Origin: DASXMX01 sp036794395 | GTDB lineage: Bacteria > Planctomycetota > Phycisphaerae > Tepidisphaerales > Tepidisphaeraceae | Length of the DNA: 7,100 bases | Assembly: GCA_036794395.1 (NCBI GenBank) | Contig: DAIRGS010000361.1 | Location: 1 to 7,100 of the forward strand | Direction: 5' to 3' | In this document: piece after piece, positions 5,188-7,100 of the stretch | Layout of the letters: each line of letters starts with the position of its first letter | How positions within the stretch are numbered: the first letter of the stretch is position 1 | Translations under genes and position numbers: made by a program | The notes under the pieces: model-generated | Databases searched by the model: none | Told to the model about the DNA's origin: nothing | The model's input: the letters and a program-made list of their open reading frames with translations, nothing else

Positions 5188-6177
5188 ATGGGACGTAACC
5201 GAACCATTTTCCCGATCGCTCTTGTCTGCTCGCTGTGCGTCCATGCAATCGGGATGGATTTGTACGTTCATTACGGATCGTTCCTGATTCAGCCTATTGG
5301 GCGCTCGGCGGAAAAGCGGTCGCGCGAATTGGTCGTGAAGGTCGATCCCGACATGCTGGATTTCGGCGAGGCCGATGGGAAAGCAATTGGCAGCAATCGC
5401 TCGCCGGGCGATGAGCCGATGCAGGCGCGGGAGGCTGATGAGGATCAGGCGCTGCTGAGCCGGGAACCAGTGGGATCGGGCAAGCAAGCCAACGCGGCCA
5501 GCGGCGCTTCGGGCCCGACCGGCGGCGGAATGCCAACTGCCCTGAGCGCTCCGACTGCTCCGGCCGTTCCACTGGATAAAACCCGGCCCCCCACCGCTGT
5601 ACCCGCCCCACCGGCTTCGGTGCTGAAGCAGGTGGCGGAAGCCGAGCCTAAACCGCAGGTTCAGGTCAGCGAAAAAGAACTTGATACGAAGCCCGAAGTG
5701 ATTGAAACGCCCCCGGCCAGTGCCGATACCAAACCGCAGCCGCAGCGCGTTCAGGTCGCCGTTGCGATGCCGGCTCCAGGGCAGGAAGCGCGACCTGGCG
5801 TGCCCAGTTCGGCGGGGCTTCCGCTGCCGCCGAGCGATTCGGACTCCGATCCATTCGCGCGAATCAGCGGAACGGTCGTATTCCGAAACGGCCGGCTTGA
5901 CGCGCAGCGCGGTCGCAAAGTGAAAACCGTCCGCCCGCAAATTGGTATCGCCGGAGAGATGGACGCGATGGGCATGGCCAATGCCGTCGTCGTTGTCGAA
6001 GTCCACATCGACCCGGCCGGCGAAGTCACTCAGGTCGAGCTATTCAAACGATCCGGCAGTGTCGCCATCGACGAGCGCACGCGCGATGCGGTGTATCACT
6101 GGACTTTCGAGCCCACGCGCGACAAGGCCGGGCATCCCCTCCGCGACGTGGTGTACTTCGCGATCGAGTATCGATAA
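5188..6177 (+). CDS. TonB-like energy transducer protein
   Basis: TonB links the inner-membrane proton motive force to outer-membrane receptors. This 329-residue protein has the expected layout. A short basic N-terminus is followed by one membrane segment (about 7-28, IFPIALVCSLCVHAIGMDLY), which carries the conserved-type His19 after Ser15. Then comes a long periplasmic linker rich in Pro, Ala, Glu and Lys (about 50-222), and a C-terminal TonB domain (about 235-329). The domain shows VVVVEVHIDPAGEV (267-280), VELFKRSGS (283-291), DAVYHWTFEPT (300-310) and a final hydrophobic strand ending IEYR. The ATG at 5188 is needed for the membrane segment but has no Shine-Dalgarno site; a stable repeat hairpin ends 15 bases upstream. 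No exbB, exbD or TonB-dependent receptor is in the window. It could equally be a TonB-domain protein of another envelope system. queE starts 17 bases after the stop. Confidence 0.85.
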   Translation: MGRNRTIFPIALVCSLCVHAIGMDLYVHYGSFLIQPIGRSAEKRSRELVVKVDPDMLDFGEADGKAIGSNRSPGDEPMQAREADEDQALLSREPVGSGKQANAASGASGPTGGGMPTALSAPTAPAVPLDKTRPPTAVPAPPASVLKQVAEAEPKPQVQVSEKELDTKPEVIETPPASADTKPQPQRVQVAVAMPAPGQEARPGVPSSAGLPLPPSDSDSDPFARISGTVVFRNGRLDAQRGRKVKTVRPQIGIAGEMDAMGMANAVVVVEVHIDPAGEVTQVELFKRSGSVAIDERTRDAVYHWTFEPTRDKAGHPLRDVVYFAIEYR

Positions 6178-6194
6178 ATGTCGAGCATCGCCTA

Positions 6195-6884
6195 ATGAAG
6201 TTGGCCGAGCTGTTTTATTCCGTGCAGGGGGAGGGCAAGCTTGCCGGCGTGCCATCGGTGTTCGTTCGCGCCAGTGGATGTAACCTGCGATGTACCTGGT
6301 GCGACACGCCCTACGCGAGCTGGAATCCCGAAGGCAATGACATTCCCGTGGAACAGATCCTTCAGCAGGTGCTCGCATTTGAGGCGCGCCACGTTGTGCT
6401 GACTGGCGGCGAGCCCATGATCATGCCCGATATCGTGAACCTGGCCGAGGGCCTGGCAGCCGAAGGCCGGCACATCACAGTTGAAACCGCGGGGACGGTC
6501 TTTGCGGTGATGCCGATCGATCTGGCGTCGATCTCCCCCAAGCTTTCCAATTCAACCCCGCTTGAGCGGGAAGGCGGCCGGTTTGCCCGCGCTCACGAGC
6601 GGCTCCGGCTAAATGTGCCGGTCATTCAGAAATTCATCGATACTGCAAAAGACTTCCAGCTCAAGTTTGTCGTTTCTCAGGCGCCGGACCTCAATGAGAT
6701 CGAGCAGTTGCTCGGCCAGTTGCATCGATGGGAACCCTCGGATGTCTTGCTCATGCCCGAGGGAACAAACGCCGCAACCCTGAACGAGCGCAGCGGGTGG
6801 CTAACCGACATCTGCAAAAGCACAGGCTTCCGCTACTGCCCCCGGCTCCACATCGAACTGTTCGGAAACACCCGCGGCACGTAA
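6195..6884 (+). CDS. queE: 7-carboxy-7-deazaguanine synthase (radical SAM)
   Basis: QueE converts 6-carboxytetrahydropterin to 7-carboxy-7-deazaguanine, the ring-contraction step of preQ0/queuosine synthesis, using S-adenosylmethionine and a 4Fe-4S cluster. The 229-residue protein has the family opening LAELFYSVQGEG (3-14) and the cluster motif CNLRCTWC, with Cys29, Cys33 and Cys36 in the expected CxxxCxxC spacing. LTGGEPM (69-75) is the SAM-binding glycine motif. ETAGT (97-101) and SISPKLSNS (112-120) contribute to SAM and substrate binding. The C-terminal PRLHIELFGNTRG is the typical family ending, so the protein is full length. The ATG overlaps the stop of a five-codon frame (6178-6195) in a TAATG junction, and no clear Shine-Dalgarno site is seen. 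It is probably co-transcribed with tonB, 17 bases upstream. No other queuosine genes (queC, queD, queF, tgt) are in the window. Confidence 0.96.
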   Translation: MKLAELFYSVQGEGKLAGVPSVFVRASGCNLRCTWCDTPYASWNPEGNDIPVEQILQQVLAFEARHVVLTGGEPMIMPDIVNLAEGLAAEGRHITVETAGTVFAVMPIDLASISPKLSNSTPLEREGGRFARAHERLRLNVPVIQKFIDTAKDFQLKFVVSQAPDLNEIEQLLGQLHRWEPSDVLLMPEGTNAATLNERSGWLTDICKSTGFRYCPRLHIELFGNTRGT

Positions 6885-6904
6885 TACCCTTCGCGCGATG
6901 TGCC

Positions 6905-6970
6905 ACCACGGATAAACAAGACGCGTCCACCCATCCGCGTCATCCGCGAAATCCGCAGTTCCTGTTCTTC
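6905..6970. repeat. Dispersed repeat with 9-bp periodicity
   Basis: The unit ATCCGC occurs three times at exact 9-base steps (6933, 6942, 6951). It faces ACCACGGAT (6905-6913), which is an imperfect inverted copy of the last unit. GACGCG (6920-6925) and CGCGTC (6936-6941) form a perfect 6-bp stem. The segment ends with TTCCTGTTCTTC. The pattern of (A)CCACGGAT followed by ATCCGCGTCATCCGCGAAAT is familiar from intergenic repeats in environmental bacterial genomes. It begins 20 bases after the queE stop and may also serve as the 3' hairpin of that transcript. Confidence 0.6.
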
Positions 6971-7071
6971 AACTTACGCATCGAATTCAAGTCAAACCGC
7001 GGCTCGCCCTCCATGTGAGACAGGCGAAGAAATCTAACCACAGATTCGTCGAGTAGAGAAGAGGCGCAGTC

Positions 7072-7100
7072 ATGTTTAGACCAATGACTTCCAGTGTGTC
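7072..7100 (+). CDS. Possible start of a further gene, cut by the window edge
   Basis: An ATG at 7072 is preceded by the purine-rich GAGAAGAGG (7056-7064) seven bases upstream, which could serve as a ribosome binding site. Only nine codons (MFRPMTSSV) fit before the window ends, so nothing can be said about the product. The stretch between 6971 and 7071 holds a short hairpin, AATCT (7031-7035) with AGATT (7042-7046), and otherwise nothing I recognise. Confidence 0.25.

Noticed and set aside
3315..6884. A complete new defence or biosynthetic operon spanning the plus-strand block
   Set aside because: tonB and queE are ordinary genes separated from the fusion/LOG pair by a palindrome, and no effector, nuclease or transporter accompanies them. 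Only the fusion/LOG pair merits consideration as a unit.
6933..6959. CRISPR-like or tandem array because of evenly spaced ATCCGC units
   Set aside because: The units are only 6-7 bases at a 9-base step, with no spacers and no cas genes. It fits a dispersed palindromic repeat.

Overview
The window reads as chromosomal DNA of a Gram-negative, moderately GC-rich bacterium. It carries a type IV pilin/pseudopilin-type gene, a TonB-type energy transducer (which implies an outer membrane) and ordinary housekeeping genes. Weak or absent Shine-Dalgarno sites on several genes, single-gene strand switching and several palindromic dispersed repeats would suit Planctomycetota or a related environmental phylum. 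That placement is inference, because no rRNA or other marker gene is present.

Layout, left to right. Positions 1-148 (minus) hold the start of a prepilin-like gene that runs off the window. Positions 149-543 are non-coding and include a roughly 180-bp inverted-repeat element (364-543), whose right tip supplies the stop codon of the next gene. Two minus-strand genes follow: a small acidic protein of unknown function (541-1044) and glycerol-3-phosphate dehydrogenase gpsA (1100-2128), which makes the sn-glycerol-3-phosphate for phospholipid synthesis. After a 338-bp intergenic region comes a small coiled-coil protein (2467-2796, plus). It converges on a small protein that resembles the ribosome hibernation factors HPF/RaiA (2809-3102, minus).

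From a good promoter candidate at 3220-3247, everything to the right is on the plus strand. The first gene is an unusual fusion of an adenylate-kinase-like P-loop domain and a nucleoside 2-deoxyribosyltransferase-like domain (3315-4445). Almost touching it is a LOG-family nucleotide phosphoribohydrolase (4466-5056). Next is an 83-bp near-perfect palindromic repeat (5090-5172) just before a TonB-like protein (5188-6177), then queE (6195-6884), which makes 7-carboxy-7-deazaguanine for the queuosine/preQ0 pathway. The right end has a third repeat type with a 9-bp period (about 6905-6970) and possibly the start of another gene (7072).

How the genes fit together: the fusion gene and the LOG gene form the most coherent unit, since both are predicted to act on nucleotides and both carry N-glycosidic-bond chemistry. 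tonB and queE are closely spaced and probably co-transcribed, but share no obvious pathway. I see no CRISPR array, transposase, prophage gene, tRNA or rRNA, and no recognisable defence operon. The strongest candidates for something undescribed are the kinase/deoxyribosyltransferase-like fusion beside LOG, and the way dispersed palindromes sit against gene ends and starts.
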